A stretch of 64,000 nt of DNA from an uncultured Lachnospiraceae bacterium (GTDB taxonomy: Bacteria > Bacillota > Clostridia > Lachnospirales > Lachnospiraceae): the NCBI GenBank assembly GCA_910587155.1, contig CAJULA010000009.1, positions 1 to 64,000 of the forward strand. The letters are read 5' to 3'. Within the stretch, counting starts at the first letter, position 1. Each line of letters begins with the position of its first letter. Shown one piece after another: positions 35,889-45,399 of the stretch. The position numbers and the translations under genes were made by a program. The notes under the pieces are model-generated. The model did not search any database and was not told the DNA's origin. It saw nothing but the letters and a program-made list of their open reading frames with translations.

Positions 35889-37016
35889 ATGGTAATCAAA
35901 AACGGGCTGGTATTCCAGCCGGACGGCAGCTTTGCAAAAAAGGATGTTTACATTGCGGGGGAGAGGATTGCGGACACGGGAGATGCCGCGGATTGTATGG
36001 ATGCCAGCGGATGCTATGTCATTCCGGGGCTGATGGATGTTCATTTCCACGGTTGTGTGGGGCATGATTTCTGTGACGGTTCGCAGGAAGCGATAGCGGC
36101 AATGGCAGAATATGAACTGCAAAACGGTGTGACAAGTATCTGCCCGGCGACGATGACGCTGGGGGAAGATGTATTGATGAAAATAGCAGAGGCTGCGGCT
36201 GCGTATAAGAAGGCAGAGCATACCGAAGGCGCCGAGCTGGTGGGCATCAATATGGAAGGCCCTTTTATCTCTCTGGAAAAGAAAGGGGCGCAGAATCCGG
36301 ACTTTATTGCCAGGGCCGATGCGGAAATGCTGCGCAGACTGCAGAAAGCCTCCGGCGGCCTCATCCGTCTGTGTGCACTGGCACCGGAAGAGGAAGGCGC
36401 CATGGAATTTATTGACGCCTGCAGGGACGAGGTGGTAATTTCCGTTGCACATACAACGGCGGATTATGATACTGCCAAAGAAGCCTTTGCAAGAGGTGCC
36501 AGACAGGTGACACATCTGTATAACGCGATGCCTCCTTTTTCACACAGAGCGCCGGGCGTGGTCGGTGCGGCCTGTGACAGTGACTGTAATGTGGAGCTGA
36601 TCTGCGACGGGATTCATGTCCATCCGTCGGTGATCCGTACTACGTTCAAGATGTTCGGAGATGATCGTATTATCATGATCAGTGACAGCATGGAGGCCAC
36701 CGGGCTGTCGGACGGGGAATATTCTCTGGGCGGACAGAAAGTGACGGTGCGGGGCAATCTTGCAACCCTGACAGAGGGTGGTGCGATTGCGGGTTCTGCG
36801 ACCAATCTGATGAACTGTCTGCGTTATGCGGTGAAAACAGCAGGTATCCCCCTGGCAAGTGCGGTGAAATGTGTGACGCAGAATCCGGCAAGAGCCATCG
36901 GCCTGTCTGAGGAATATGGAAGCATTGAAAGCGGAAAGTATGCCAGTCTGGTAATTCTGGACAAGGAGCTGCAGATCAAAGCGATTCTGAAAAAGGGTGT
37001 AAAACAGAATTATTAA
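35889..37016 (+). CDS. nagA: N-acetylglucosamine-6-phosphate deacetylase
   Basis: A 375-residue amidohydrolase that converts GlcNAc-6-P to GlcN-6-P and acetate. The metal site begins with MDVHFHG; EGPF carries the conserved Glu and later His residues lie in VAHTTADYD and THLYNAM. The ISDSMEATG segment near residue 270 holds the catalytic Asp. The ATG at 35889 follows AGGAGG. It lies 69 nt behind the amino-acid ABC genes. No nagB is in the window. Confidence 0.92.
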   Translation: MVIKNGLVFQPDGSFAKKDVYIAGERIADTGDAADCMDASGCYVIPGLMDVHFHGCVGHDFCDGSQEAIAAMAEYELQNGVTSICPATMTLGEDVLMKIAEAAAAYKKAEHTEGAELVGINMEGPFISLEKKGAQNPDFIARADAEMLRRLQKASGGLIRLCALAPEEEGAMEFIDACRDEVVISVAHTTADYDTAKEAFARGARQVTHLYNAMPPFSHRAPGVVGAACDSDCNVELICDGIHVHPSVIRTTFKMFGDDRIIMISDSMEATGLSDGEYSLGGQKVTVRGNLATLTEGGAIAGSATNLMNCLRYAVKTAGIPLASAVKCVTQNPARAIGLSEEYGSIESGKYASLVILDKELQIKAILKKGVKQNY

Positions 37017-37118
37017 GATTATATGAATAGTATAAAGATTTAAAAAAGATTTTGTCTCCGGCTATCCTGCCGAAGGATTTTATGCTATACTTTACCTGAT
37101 ATTGGTAAGGAAGGGCGT

Positions 37119-38660
37119 TTGATTATCTTGCAGATAAACGGATCAAAACTGAAAGAAAAACTGAATGAAACGTTAAAAGCAGTGTTCCCGATCATCGCGA
37201 TTGTATTACTATTGTGTTTTACGATTGCACCTATTTCACCAAGTATTCTGATGGCATTTCTTATAGGTGCGGTATTGCTGACTGCGGGGATGCTGCTTTT
37301 TTCCATTGGGGCAGAGTTGTCCATGACCCCGATCGGCGAGCGGGTGGGCACTACGATGACAAAGAGCCGTAAGCTGTCCGTGATGGTAATGGTCAGTTTT
37401 ATCCTTGGATTTATCATCACGATTTCAGAACCCGATCTGCAGGTACTGGCAGGTCAGGTTCCGTCCGTGCCAAACCTGGTGCTGATCCTGGCAGTGGCAG
37501 TGGGGGTGGGCTGTTTTCTGGTGGTGGCGCTTCTTCGTATGCTCTTTGCCATCACACTTCCCTATATGTTGCTTGTCTTTTATGCAGTGGTGTTTATTCT
37601 GGCATATTTTGTTCCTGGGGATTTTCTTTCCGTGGCTTTTGATTCGGGCGGTGTGACTACAGGCCCGATGACGGTACCGTTTATCATTGCACTGGGTGTG
37701 GGTATTTCCGCGATCCGAAGCGACGAGCATGCCGCGGACGACAGTTTCGGTCTGGTTTCGCTCTGTTCGGTGGGGCCCATCATTGCGGTACTCATTCTGG
37801 GCATGATCTATAAGCCGGGAAGTGCGGACTATATACCGGCCTCCATTCCCGAGATTGATAATTCTGTTGAGCTCTGGAAACTGTTTTCGGAGGGGTTTCC
37901 TGAATACATAAAAGAAATGGCAATTTCTCTGTTGCCAATTATCATCTTTTTTGGTATCTTTCAGATTATTTCCAGAGATATCGAAAAGAAAGCGCTGATC
38001 AGGATTGTGATCGGCCTGGCCTATACCTATGTGGGGCTTGTTTTGTTTCTCACCGGAGTGAACGTGGGCTTTATGCCGGCGGGAAACTATCTGGGGCAGG
38101 TTATTGCCGGACTGCCCTACGCATGGATCATCGTGCCCATTGGTATGATTATCGGCTATTTTATTGTACTGGCAGAACCCGCAGTATTTGTGCTGACCAG
38201 GCAGGTGGAAGAGATCACGGCAGGGTCTATTTCTGCCAGATCCATGGAACTGAGCCTGTCCGTTGGCGTATCGGTTTCCCTTGGCCTGGCCATGATCAGG
38301 GTGCTGACCGGGATATCCATTATGTGGTTTCTCATACCGGGTTATGCGGCGGCGCTGGTTCTGACATTTTTTGTGCCAAAGATTTTTACGGCCATTGCCT
38401 TTGATTCAGGCGGTGTGGCCTCCGGCCCCATGACGGCTACCTTTCTACTGCCGCTGGCCATGGGTGCCTGCAGCGTACTGGGCGGCAATATTGTCACGGA
38501 TGCGTTCGGGGTGGTGGCGATGGTAGCCATGACACCGCTGATTACCATCCAGGGACTTGGCCTGCTCTATCGTCTGAAATCGAATCATCCGCAAAAGGAA
38601 ACAGCAGGTGCGCCGGTATCAATTGATATGTTTGGCGATATGGAAATCATTGAACTGTAG
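37119..38660 (+). CDS. DUF1538 multipass membrane protein
   Basis: A 513-residue integral membrane protein with about a dozen hydrophobic segments and two homologous halves. The halves carry matching signatures FDSGGVTTGPMTVPF (about residue 175) and FDSGGVASGPMTATF (about residue 430). DUF1538 proteins are putative transporters of unknown substrate. The start is TTG at 37119 with AAGGAAGGG before it. The next gene encodes a PII-like protein, a pairing that suggests regulation by PII. Confidence 0.85.
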   Translation: MIILQINGSKLKEKLNETLKAVFPIIAIVLLLCFTIAPISPSILMAFLIGAVLLTAGMLLFSIGAELSMTPIGERVGTTMTKSRKLSVMVMVSFILGFIITISEPDLQVLAGQVPSVPNLVLILAVAVGVGCFLVVALLRMLFAITLPYMLLVFYAVVFILAYFVPGDFLSVAFDSGGVTTGPMTVPFIIALGVGISAIRSDEHAADDSFGLVSLCSVGPIIAVLILGMIYKPGSADYIPASIPEIDNSVELWKLFSEGFPEYIKEMAISLLPIIIFFGIFQIISRDIEKKALIRIVIGLAYTYVGLVLFLTGVNVGFMPAGNYLGQVIAGLPYAWIIVPIGMIIGYFIVLAEPAVFVLTRQVEEITAGSISARSMELSLSVGVSVSLGLAMIRVLTGISIMWFLIPGYAAALVLTFFVPKIFTAIAFDSGGVASGPMTATFLLPLAMGACSVLGGNIVTDAFGVVAMVAMTPLITIQGLGLLYRLKSNHPQKETAGAPVSIDMFGDMEIIEL

Positions 38661-38692
38661 CAGGCAGACAGGTGAGGGCAGCGGAGCAGACT

Positions 38693-39373
38693 ATGAGTAA
38701 ATTATATATGATGACTACCATCATCAACAGACACCAGATGAAAAAATATCTGGGGCTTTATCAGGAAGAGGGGCTTCTGGTCACCTTTATCACGCTGGGA
38801 TCAGGGACGGCCTCCGGAGCGATGCTGGACTATTTTGGTCTGGAAGCGACCGAGAAGACGGTGATCTTTACCGTGCTGGAGCAGGAGCGGTGGAGGCGGA
38901 TCCAGAAAGCGCTGCGCCAGAAATTCCGCATTGATGCGCCTGGAGAAGGCATCGCCTTTATTGTCCCATTGAGCAGCATCGGCGGCAGGCGTGCACTGCA
39001 GTTTCTGACAGCGGAGCAGGAGTTCCAAAAGGAGGAGGAGTCGGCTTTGAGGGATACAGTCTATGAACTTATCATTATCATTGCCAATCAGGGCAATATA
39101 GAACTTGTGATGGATGCGGCCAGAAGCGCCGGCGCCTATGGCGGTACGGTTCTTCACGCCAAGGGAACGGGTACGGAGCAGGCAGAAAAGTTTATGGGTG
39201 TTTCCCTGGCGGCCGAGAAGGAAATGATCTTTATCGTGGCCAAAAAAGACCAGAAAAATGTGATTATGAAAGCCGTTATGGAAAAGGCGGGCCTAAAGAC
39301 CAAGGCCAAGGCTATTGTCTTTTCCCTGCCGGTTACGGATACTGCCGGTCTGAGACTGCTGGAAGAGGATTAG
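38693..39373 (+). CDS. tandem PII-like (GlnB-fold) regulator
   Basis: A 226-residue protein made of two PII-like halves (about 1-110 and 118-226). The second half has ELIIIIANQGNIELVMDAARSAGAYGGTVLHAKGTG, the typical PII beta-alpha-beta start followed by a glycine-rich loop. The first half is more diverged. PII proteins control ammonium transporters and nitrogen enzymes by binding. Here the partner is probably the DUF1538 membrane protein encoded directly upstream. The ATG at 38693 has GCGGAG at good spacing. The 3' end overlaps the convergent AraC gene by 41 nt. Confidence 0.8.
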   Translation: MSKLYMMTTIINRHQMKKYLGLYQEEGLLVTFITLGSGTASGAMLDYFGLEATEKTVIFTVLEQERWRRIQKALRQKFRIDAPGEGIAFIVPLSSIGGRRALQFLTAEQEFQKEEESALRDTVYELIIIIANQGNIELVMDAARSAGAYGGTVLHAKGTGTEQAEKFMGVSLAAEKEMIFIVAKKDQKNVIMKAVMEKAGLKTKAKAIVFSLPVTDTAGLRLLEED

Positions 39374-40196
39374 GAGAGAGACTTGTTGCTTTTCTGTATT
39401 GGCTGGGACTGATGCCTACTTTCTGCCGGAAGATTCTGGAGAAATAAAGCGGATCAATGAAGCTGACAGAATGGGCAATCACCCGAACGGACAAATCTGT
39501 GCTTCTTAACAGGATACAGGCCTGACGTATCCTGTAATCCAACAGATAACTCTGGATGGAAACGCCGGTGAGCGACTTGAACACCCGGTGGAGATAGGAA
39601 CGGTTAATGCCCAGATGGGCGGCAATCTCCCCGACAGTAATGGGATCGCAATAGTGTTCTTCTATATATTGAAGTGCTGCTTCGGCATGTCCTCCTTTCT
39701 TTTCCTGCTCTGCATAAGCATTACCGGGAAATTTGGATGTCAGTAAAAAAAGATATTCATACAGGATACTGTTCATCATCAGGTCCCGGTTTTGCGCAAG
39801 GCGGTCCGCTTCCGCCATCTTTTCGTGGCATCGCGCCAGCTGCTCATCCTTACCATAATGTACCACCAGCTTTTCCGGAAGTGTGGTTCTCTCCAGATAG
39901 CCTTTTATTTTGATACCCTGCATGCCGATCCAGGTATAACTCCAGGGAGTATGTGCGTCTGCTTCATAATAAATCAGTTCTCCCGGACAGATCAGAAAAG
40001 CGTCTCCTTCTTTCAGACGGAATAAATTTCCCCTTGCTTTGTAAATACCCATACCGTGCAGCACATAATGGATCAGATATCCGTTGCGCAGTATGGGACC
40101 GTAACTGTGCCCCGGAGCACAGTTTTCATATCCGCAGGTATAAATCATAGCATCAATATTTCTGTAGAAATCATTGGAAAAGATATAATCCAGCAT
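39333..40196 (-). CDS. AraC-family regulator with cupin sensor domain
   Basis: A 287-residue regulator. The N-terminal part (about 15-100, with YLIHYVLHGMGIY and LICPGELIYYEADAHTPWSYTWI) is a cupin-like sugar sensor. The C-terminal 100 residues are an AraC helix-turn-helix pair (ITVGEIAAHLGINRSYLHRVFK and VRVIAHSVSFIDPLYFSRIFR). It is divergent from the PTS operon and a plausible regulator of it. ATGGAG stands before the ATG. Confidence 0.88.
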   Translation of the reverse strand: MLDYIFSNDFYRNIDAMIYTCGYENCAPGHSYGPILRNGYLIHYVLHGMGIYKARGNLFRLKEGDAFLICPGELIYYEADAHTPWSYTWIGMQGIKIKGYLERTTLPEKLVVHYGKDEQLARCHEKMAEADRLAQNRDLMMNSILYEYLFLLTSKFPGNAYAEQEKKGGHAEAALQYIEEHYCDPITVGEIAAHLGINRSYLHRVFKSLTGVSIQSYLLDYRIRQACILLRSTDLSVRVIAHSVSFIDPLYFSRIFRQKVGISPSQYRKATSLSPNPLPAVSDRQYP

Positions 40197-40362
40197 ATTT
40201 TTTCTCCATATCTTTCATTTGCTGTTTTGCTTTGTCTTACGTATATCAGAACATATTTTATCAAAAATCCGGGAATGAAGGCATCCTATTTCCTGGATCG
40301 CTGATGTCATAAAATTCAATGCAAAAGTCACATATCTCCATATAAATTTCATTATAGCAGGC

Positions 40363-40419
40363 TATAATAGGAGTTGCAAGAGGCGGATCAAAACGCCGGA
40401 ATTTTCGTGGCCACGAAAA
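40363..40419 (+). promoter_or_regulatory. PTS operon control region with 18-bp perfect palindrome
   Basis: A TATAAT -10 box lies at 40363-40368 without a good -35, which suits activation by the divergent AraC protein. Downstream, TTTTCGTGGCCACGAAAA (40402-40419) is a perfect 18-bp palindrome, placed so that a bound repressor could block early transcription. The rest of the 382-nt gap holds a further hairpin (40468-40491) and no gene. Confidence 0.55.
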
Positions 40420-40467
40420 GACTGAACTAAAATTCCCGCAATAAGATGCGGAACAGGAAAAACAGCA

Positions 40468-40491
40468 TCATCCCGAACAGCCCCGGGATGA
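40468..40491 (+). other. leader hairpin before the PTS gene
   Basis: TCATCCCG (40468-40475) pairs with CGGGATGA (40484-40491) around an 8-nt loop. No T run follows, so it is not a classical terminator. It could be a leader structure; no match to a BglG-type antiterminator sequence is seen. Confidence 0.5.
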
Positions 40492-40578
40492 ATTTACGGA
40501 CGAGGAAGCGGCCGGAAATACATCCGGTGAAGCGGGGCGGGGAGGGAAGATGCGGAACTGGAATAGGAGGAGCCAATC

Positions 40579-42567
40579 ATGGATGCGAATAAGCGTCAGA
40601 GATATGAGAAAATATCCGTTGAGCTTACCAGACTGGTGGGCGGAAAAGAGAATATTCAGGGAGTGGCACACTGTGCCACACGTCTGCGTATCGTCCTCAA
40701 GGACAATGATATGGCAGACTTAAAGGCCATAGAAGATGTGGATCTTGCCAAAGGCGTTTTTGTAGCGGGTGATCAGGTACAGATCATCTTCGGTGCCGGT
40801 CTGGTAAGTGATGTTTATGAGGTGTTTGCCGAATACAACAATATGAAAAATATGAGCCTGAGCGATCTGAAAACCGTGGCAAACAAAAAAATGAATCCAC
40901 TGCAGCGGATTATCAAAGCTTTGTCGGATGTTTTTGTGGATATCATGCCAGGTATTCTGGCGGCTGCATTGCTTACCGGTCTTTCCGGCGTGCTGGGAAA
41001 TCTGGATTTTGTCAAAGCAAATGATACTTTGTTTGGCATTAACAGGCTGATTAATATTTCGTCGGGGGCCATCTTCGGCTTTCTGCCGCTCGCTGTAGCG
41101 TACAGTGCCTGCAAACGGTTTGGCGGACGGCCCATACTTGGCATTGTGATGGGATGTATTATGCTTAGTGACAGTCTGGCCAATGCTTATTCAGCGGCAC
41201 AGGGAACCGTAGAAGTGACGACGCTGCACATTTTTGGCATGGGGGTGAAACTGGTCGGTTTTCAGGGTGGCATTATCGTAGCTCTTCTTATGGGCTTTGT
41301 GACGGCCAGGCTGGACACTTTCTTTGAAAAGAAAGTACCGGAAGTGATTCGCCTTTTGCTATCGCCGTTGCTTACCACACTGGTGGGTGCTCTGCTGTTA
41401 TTTACAGTGATCGGTCCGGTGGGACGGGGACTTTCCTCCGGTATTACCAATGCGCTTGTATGGATGACACAGAATCTGGGTATTGTGGGATATGCTGTCT
41501 TTTCCGGCTTGCAGCAACTGGTGGTTATTACCGGTCTGCATCATATTTTCGGAGCAATCGAAGCGCAGCTGCTGGCGGATACAGGCAGAAACTTCCTCAA
41601 TCCGCTTATGTCCGTAGCGATCATTGCGCAGGGCGGTGAAGTATTGGGATATCTTATGATGCACAGAAAAAATGGTAAGACGAGAGAGCTCTGTATCCCC
41701 AGTTTTATTTCGGTTCTCTTTGGCATCACGGAACCTGAGTTGTTTGGCATTAATCTCAGATATCGTTTCCCTATTATTGGTGGCTGTATTGGAGGGGCAC
41801 TGGGTGGTATTGTGGTATATCTTACCAATCTGGCAGCAGTTGGCTTTGGCACTACGGTTCTTCCGGGAATCGCACTGGCGGATCCGGCGGGTAATGGTTA
41901 TATCAACTACATAATTGCCCATATGATTGCCATTACCGGTGGTTTTATCATGACGCTTGTGCTGGGGCGATTTATGGATAAAACCTCGATGGAGATGGCA
42001 GAGGCCGGTGCCGGAAGAGAATCTGCGCAGGTCGAAAGCGTAAGAAAAATTGCGACACAGACAGGAGCGGAACTATCAGCTGCAGGTGAGTCAGACAGGC
42101 AGATACCGGAGGAAGAATCATTCTTTGGATACGCGGAAGGCCGAATGATCAAAATGGAAGAGGTAAAAGACGATACTTTTGCCAATAAGATACTGGGGGA
42201 GGGGATTGCGGTACTGCCCGCGGCAGGAAAGGTATATGCGCCCACGGACGGCAGCATTATCAGCGTTTTTGATACAAAGCATGCGCTTTGCTTTGCCAGC
42301 AGCCATGGCACGGAAATACTGATCCATATTGGTGTGGATACGGTGAATCTGCAGGGAAAATACTTCACGCCGCATGTAAAAGACGGGGAGAGGGTTAAGA
42401 AAGGGCAGCTTCTGGTCGAATTTGATAAAGAACGGATTGAAAAGGCAGGATATGATACAGTGATTCCCATGATATTTACTGATCTGCCGGAGGGAAAGAG
42501 GCTGGAAGTATCTTCGCCTGGCCAGATGAACAGAGATACGGTAGTGGTAACGATTCATAAAGTATAA
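40579..42567 (+). CDS. PTS sugar permease EIIBCA (sucrose/trehalose/beta-glucoside class)
   Basis: A 662-residue phosphotransferase-system transporter that imports and phosphorylates a sugar. The EIIB domain has the phosphorylation Cys32 in AHCATRLR. The EIIC membrane domain (about 100-475) has TGLHHIFGAIE and FGITEPELFGI. The C-terminal EIIA domain has HGTEILIHIGVDTV with active His583. All three domains are complete. AGGAGG precedes the ATG. The sugar cannot be assigned. No phospho-glycosidase lies beside it; a HAD phosphatase follows. Confidence 0.9.
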   Translation: MDANKRQRYEKISVELTRLVGGKENIQGVAHCATRLRIVLKDNDMADLKAIEDVDLAKGVFVAGDQVQIIFGAGLVSDVYEVFAEYNNMKNMSLSDLKTVANKKMNPLQRIIKALSDVFVDIMPGILAAALLTGLSGVLGNLDFVKANDTLFGINRLINISSGAIFGFLPLAVAYSACKRFGGRPILGIVMGCIMLSDSLANAYSAAQGTVEVTTLHIFGMGVKLVGFQGGIIVALLMGFVTARLDTFFEKKVPEVIRLLLSPLLTTLVGALLLFTVIGPVGRGLSSGITNALVWMTQNLGIVGYAVFSGLQQLVVITGLHHIFGAIEAQLLADTGRNFLNPLMSVAIIAQGGEVLGYLMMHRKNGKTRELCIPSFISVLFGITEPELFGINLRYRFPIIGGCIGGALGGIVVYLTNLAAVGFGTTVLPGIALADPAGNGYINYIIAHMIAITGGFIMTLVLGRFMDKTSMEMAEAGAGRESAQVESVRKIATQTGAELSAAGESDRQIPEEESFFGYAEGRMIKMEEVKDDTFANKILGEGIAVLPAAGKVYAPTDGSIISVFDTKHALCFASSHGTEILIHIGVDTVNLQGKYFTPHVKDGERVKKGQLLVEFDKERIEKAGYDTVIPMIFTDLPEGKRLEVSSPGQMNRDTVVVTIHKV

Positions 42568-42583
42568 AGAAAACAGGAAAAGC

Positions 42584-43417
42584 ATGGACAGGAAATTGAT
42601 TTTTTTGGATATTGACGGGACACTGGTTTTTGCAATGGCGCCGCCCTCTCCGCGGGTGATAGAGGCCATACAGGGAGCAAGGGCAAAGGGACATAAAGTA
42701 TTTTTGTGTACTGGAAGAAATATGCCCATTATTGGCAGGGATATTATGGATGTGGGATTTGATGGAGTGATCGCCAGTGCGGGAAGCCATGTGGAGGCAG
42801 AAGGCCATATTCTTTTTGACAGGATGCTTCCGGAAGATACCATTCAGGAATGTCTTTCTATATTCCATGCACAGGGGATGTATTGCAGAATAGAGACAGC
42901 AGAGGGAATCTATACTGATCCGCAGATGGAAGAACTGTTGCGCAGCGCTGTGGCGGATCCGGCGAATTCGGAACTGATCCGCATGCAGGAAGAGATTGCG
43001 TCAGGGATTCCCATTCATCCGTATAAGGATTATCCCTGCACCGGGGCCTATAAAATCTGCTTTACAAGCAGGAATCAGGAAGCCATAGAAATGACAAAAA
43101 AGTATCTGGGTGAACGATTTACCTATGCGGTGCACGCGTATGGGAACAGCAGCACCTGCTTTAACGGTGAGATTATTCCCAAAGGGACTGATAAAGGCAC
43201 AGGAATGGGGCTGGTATGCGGATATTATGGAGCCCGACTGGAAGATACCATTGCCTTCGGGGACAGTATGAATGATCTGGAGATGATGGAAGCGGCAGGA
43301 ATCAGTGTGGCCATGGGAAATGCCTGCGCAGCCCTGAAACGTATGGCGGACAGAGTTTGTGAAGACGTCCGGGCGGACGGTATTTATCATGAATTTCGCA
43401 GAATGGGCATATACTGA
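42584..43417 (+). CDS. Cof-type HAD-superfamily phosphatase
   Basis: A 277-residue HAD hydrolase. Motif I DIDGTLVF (Asp9, Asp11), motif III Lys in the KGTDKGTGM region and motif IV FGDSMNDLEMM are present. A Cof-type cap lies in the middle. It follows the PTS gene by 16 nt and probably dephosphorylates a sugar phosphate from that pathway. Confidence 0.87.
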   Translation: MDRKLIFLDIDGTLVFAMAPPSPRVIEAIQGARAKGHKVFLCTGRNMPIIGRDIMDVGFDGVIASAGSHVEAEGHILFDRMLPEDTIQECLSIFHAQGMYCRIETAEGIYTDPQMEELLRSAVADPANSELIRMQEEIASGIPIHPYKDYPCTGAYKICFTSRNQEAIEMTKKYLGERFTYAVHAYGNSSTCFNGEIIPKGTDKGTGMGLVCGYYGARLEDTIAFGDSMNDLEMMEAAGISVAMGNACAALKRMADRVCEDVRADGIYHEFRRMGIY

Positions 43418-43437
43418 TCAAAAAGGAAGTTGCTCTT

Positions 43438-44067
43438 ATGCTGAATATGATATGGGGCGGCATGATCCTCATTGGGATTGTATATGGTTCTCTGACCGGT
43501 CATATGGCAGAGGTGACGAATGCGGCATTGGATTCCTCACGGGAAGCAGTAAATCTTTGCATTACCATGATCGGAGTCATGGCGCTCTGGATGGGACTGA
43601 TGGAAATAGCGGAAAAAGCGGGACTGATCGACAAATGGACAAAGGCGATCAGTCCCTTTGTGTCATTTATGTTTCCGAATATTCCCAGAGAACATATGGC
43701 GAGAAAATATATATCCACCAATATCATTGCCAATGTGCTGGGCCTTGGCTGGGCCTGCACTCCCGCGGGGCTGAAAGCCATGGAGGAACTGGCGAAGCTG
43801 GAGGCGGAGAGGGGGAATACGGCTCATCTGAGTGATGGGAAAGAAGCAGGTGGAAAACGGGAGCGCATTGCAAGCAATGAGATGTGCACGTTTTTGATTT
43901 TGAATATTTCTTCTTTGCAGTTGATCCCGGTGAATATGATTGCTTATCGGCAGCAATACGGCAGCGTGAATCCGTCGGAGATTATCGCGCCGGCGATTGT
44001 GGCTACGTTTATCAGTACGCTGGTGGCGGTGGTATATTGTAAAGTAATGGGAAGAAAATGTGATTGA
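43438..44067 (+). CDS. spmA: spore maturation protein A
   Basis: A 209-residue membrane protein of the nucleoside-recognition (Gate) family. In B. subtilis SpmA and SpmB are needed for spore core dehydration. The motif WACTPAGLKAMEELAKLE near residue 110 and C-terminal membrane helices are as expected. The normally adjacent spmB is 10.9 kb downstream. A second, broken copy of the 3' half lies at 45695, and sequence identity to it is very high just at this motif. The gene is intact, but its 3' half may have come with an inserted element. Confidence 0.88.
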   Translation: MLNMIWGGMILIGIVYGSLTGHMAEVTNAALDSSREAVNLCITMIGVMALWMGLMEIAEKAGLIDKWTKAISPFVSFMFPNIPREHMARKYISTNIIANVLGLGWACTPAGLKAMEELAKLEAERGNTAHLSDGKEAGGKRERIASNEMCTFLILNISSLQLIPVNMIAYRQQYGSVNPSEIIAPAIVATFISTLVAVVYCKVMGRKCD

Positions 44068-44114
44068 AGCACTCACTAAATTGATGCTATACTATTCATA
44101 TGAAACAATAGCGT

Positions 44115-44429
44115 ATGCTTTTTGATAATCCGTATTATTATATTGAAATGTTTGACTTTGAGCATAGTGTTGATGAATGTCGGTATATTGCAATAGGCAA
44201 GGTGGCGATGTATTATTTGTGGTATTTACAGAAAAAAGATATAATTCGACTGATTCTAGCCAGACTTGCAACGAATGCGGAGAAGAGTATTTATTATACC
44301 AAGACATTTATTATTGAGAATGGACAAAAGCCTACAGAAGCACAGTTAAAAGAAATCATCAAAATTGAAGTTTTAGGTCATTTTAGCAGCATGTTGAAAT
44401 TATCGGCTTTAGTTGGTATTATTTTGTAA
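44115..44429 (+). pseudogene. remnant of BrnT-type toxin and following antitoxin-like start
   Basis: The reading frame encodes FDNPYYYIEMFDFEHSVDE, CRYIAIGK and IIRLILARLATNAEKSIYY. This pattern matches the C-terminal half of BrnT ribonuclease toxins (FDDP.., D.EHS..E.R, IRIISAR.AT..E...Y). The N-terminal half with the conserved KHG motif is missing and the centre is degraded. After it comes ENGQKPTEAQLKEI, which resembles the start of a small antitoxin. I regard it as a decayed toxin-antitoxin locus. Local sequence is AT-rich, unlike spmA. Confidence 0.5.
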
Positions 44430-44623
44430 AATGACAAAAGAAAAATGTCAATGATTGATTAGGAAGGTACTGCGCGAAATGTCTCTTAAATATACATTTT
44501 TATCAGAAAATAAAACATAAAAGGCACAAGATTACAGATATGTAATGACGGAATAAGAAGTGTAAGCGTATTACAATACAAAGCGCAAGGCTGTTTATTG
44601 TATTCTCATGAAATGGGATATAA

Positions 44624-45371
44624 TCTGAGAATCAAAAAAGCCAAGTTAAACAAATACGCGAGTTTCTCAAAACGGCAGATTCATGTGGCATAGAGTTGGT
44701 TGTCACTCCTGAAGCATCTGTTCCGTTTGATATTATTAAAGATATTATTGAAGGAAATGAAGTAGCACCGGAAAAAGGAAAACTATGGTGTCTGGGAGTA
44801 GAAGGAATTGCCAAGAGGAAATACAATCTGTTGATTGAGGAATGGGGAAAAAGACAAGATGTTATTTTTATTTCTCCTCGGTCAATTAATATGAGTAGGC
44901 ATATTAATGCATTGTTCTATTTCTTTCAGACGATGGATGATAAGCTTGCAGTGGTTTTGCAGGCGAAAACAGGGGCAATGTGGGATGTATCTTATAGTCA
45001 TGAACAGGCTGATTTATCCACAGGTGAAGAAATTTTTATATTAGATTTAATGGTACAGATGTGGCTCAAAATGTATTTGCCACGCTTATTTGTGCTGATA
45101 TATTAAACATAAATTGTGCAGATTTTTGTAGTAAATTTCATGGCAAGGCTCCGGTAATACTTAATATTCAAATGAATAAAAAACCTTTTCATGAGAAAAT
45201 AATTGGATTTAGAAGGACATTTTTCGAAGATAATGCTATTAGAAATGCCCAGATGATTGTTGCTAATTGGGGACGCGGAACGACAATATTTCGGATGCGG
45301 ATATTATAGAATCAGATGCAGAAAAAATCCAATATTACGAGACCATATTGAAGCAAAGAGTGCAAATGTAA
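44624..45371 (+). pseudogene. nitrilase-superfamily (carbon-nitrogen hydrolase) pseudogene
   Basis: Joining three frames gives one continuous protein. The three nitrilase catalytic motifs occur in order: Glu in ELVVTPEASVP, Lys in VVLQAKTGAMWD and Cys in FATLICADILN. Frame changes lie near 45050 (one base missing in the run before ATGGTACAG) and near 45290 (after ACGACAATATT). The N-terminus appears truncated. Enzymes of this family hydrolyse amides or nitriles. A substrate cannot be named. The gene is AT-rich and clearly no longer functional. Confidence 0.6.
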
Positions 45372-45399
45372 CTATAGAACGGAATAAAAGAAAGAGCAA

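Noticed and set aside
40381..40400. BglG-type antiterminator site before the PTS gene
   Set aside because: The short GGCG..CGCC hairpin lacks the conserved antiterminator sequence and no BglG-like gene is nearby.
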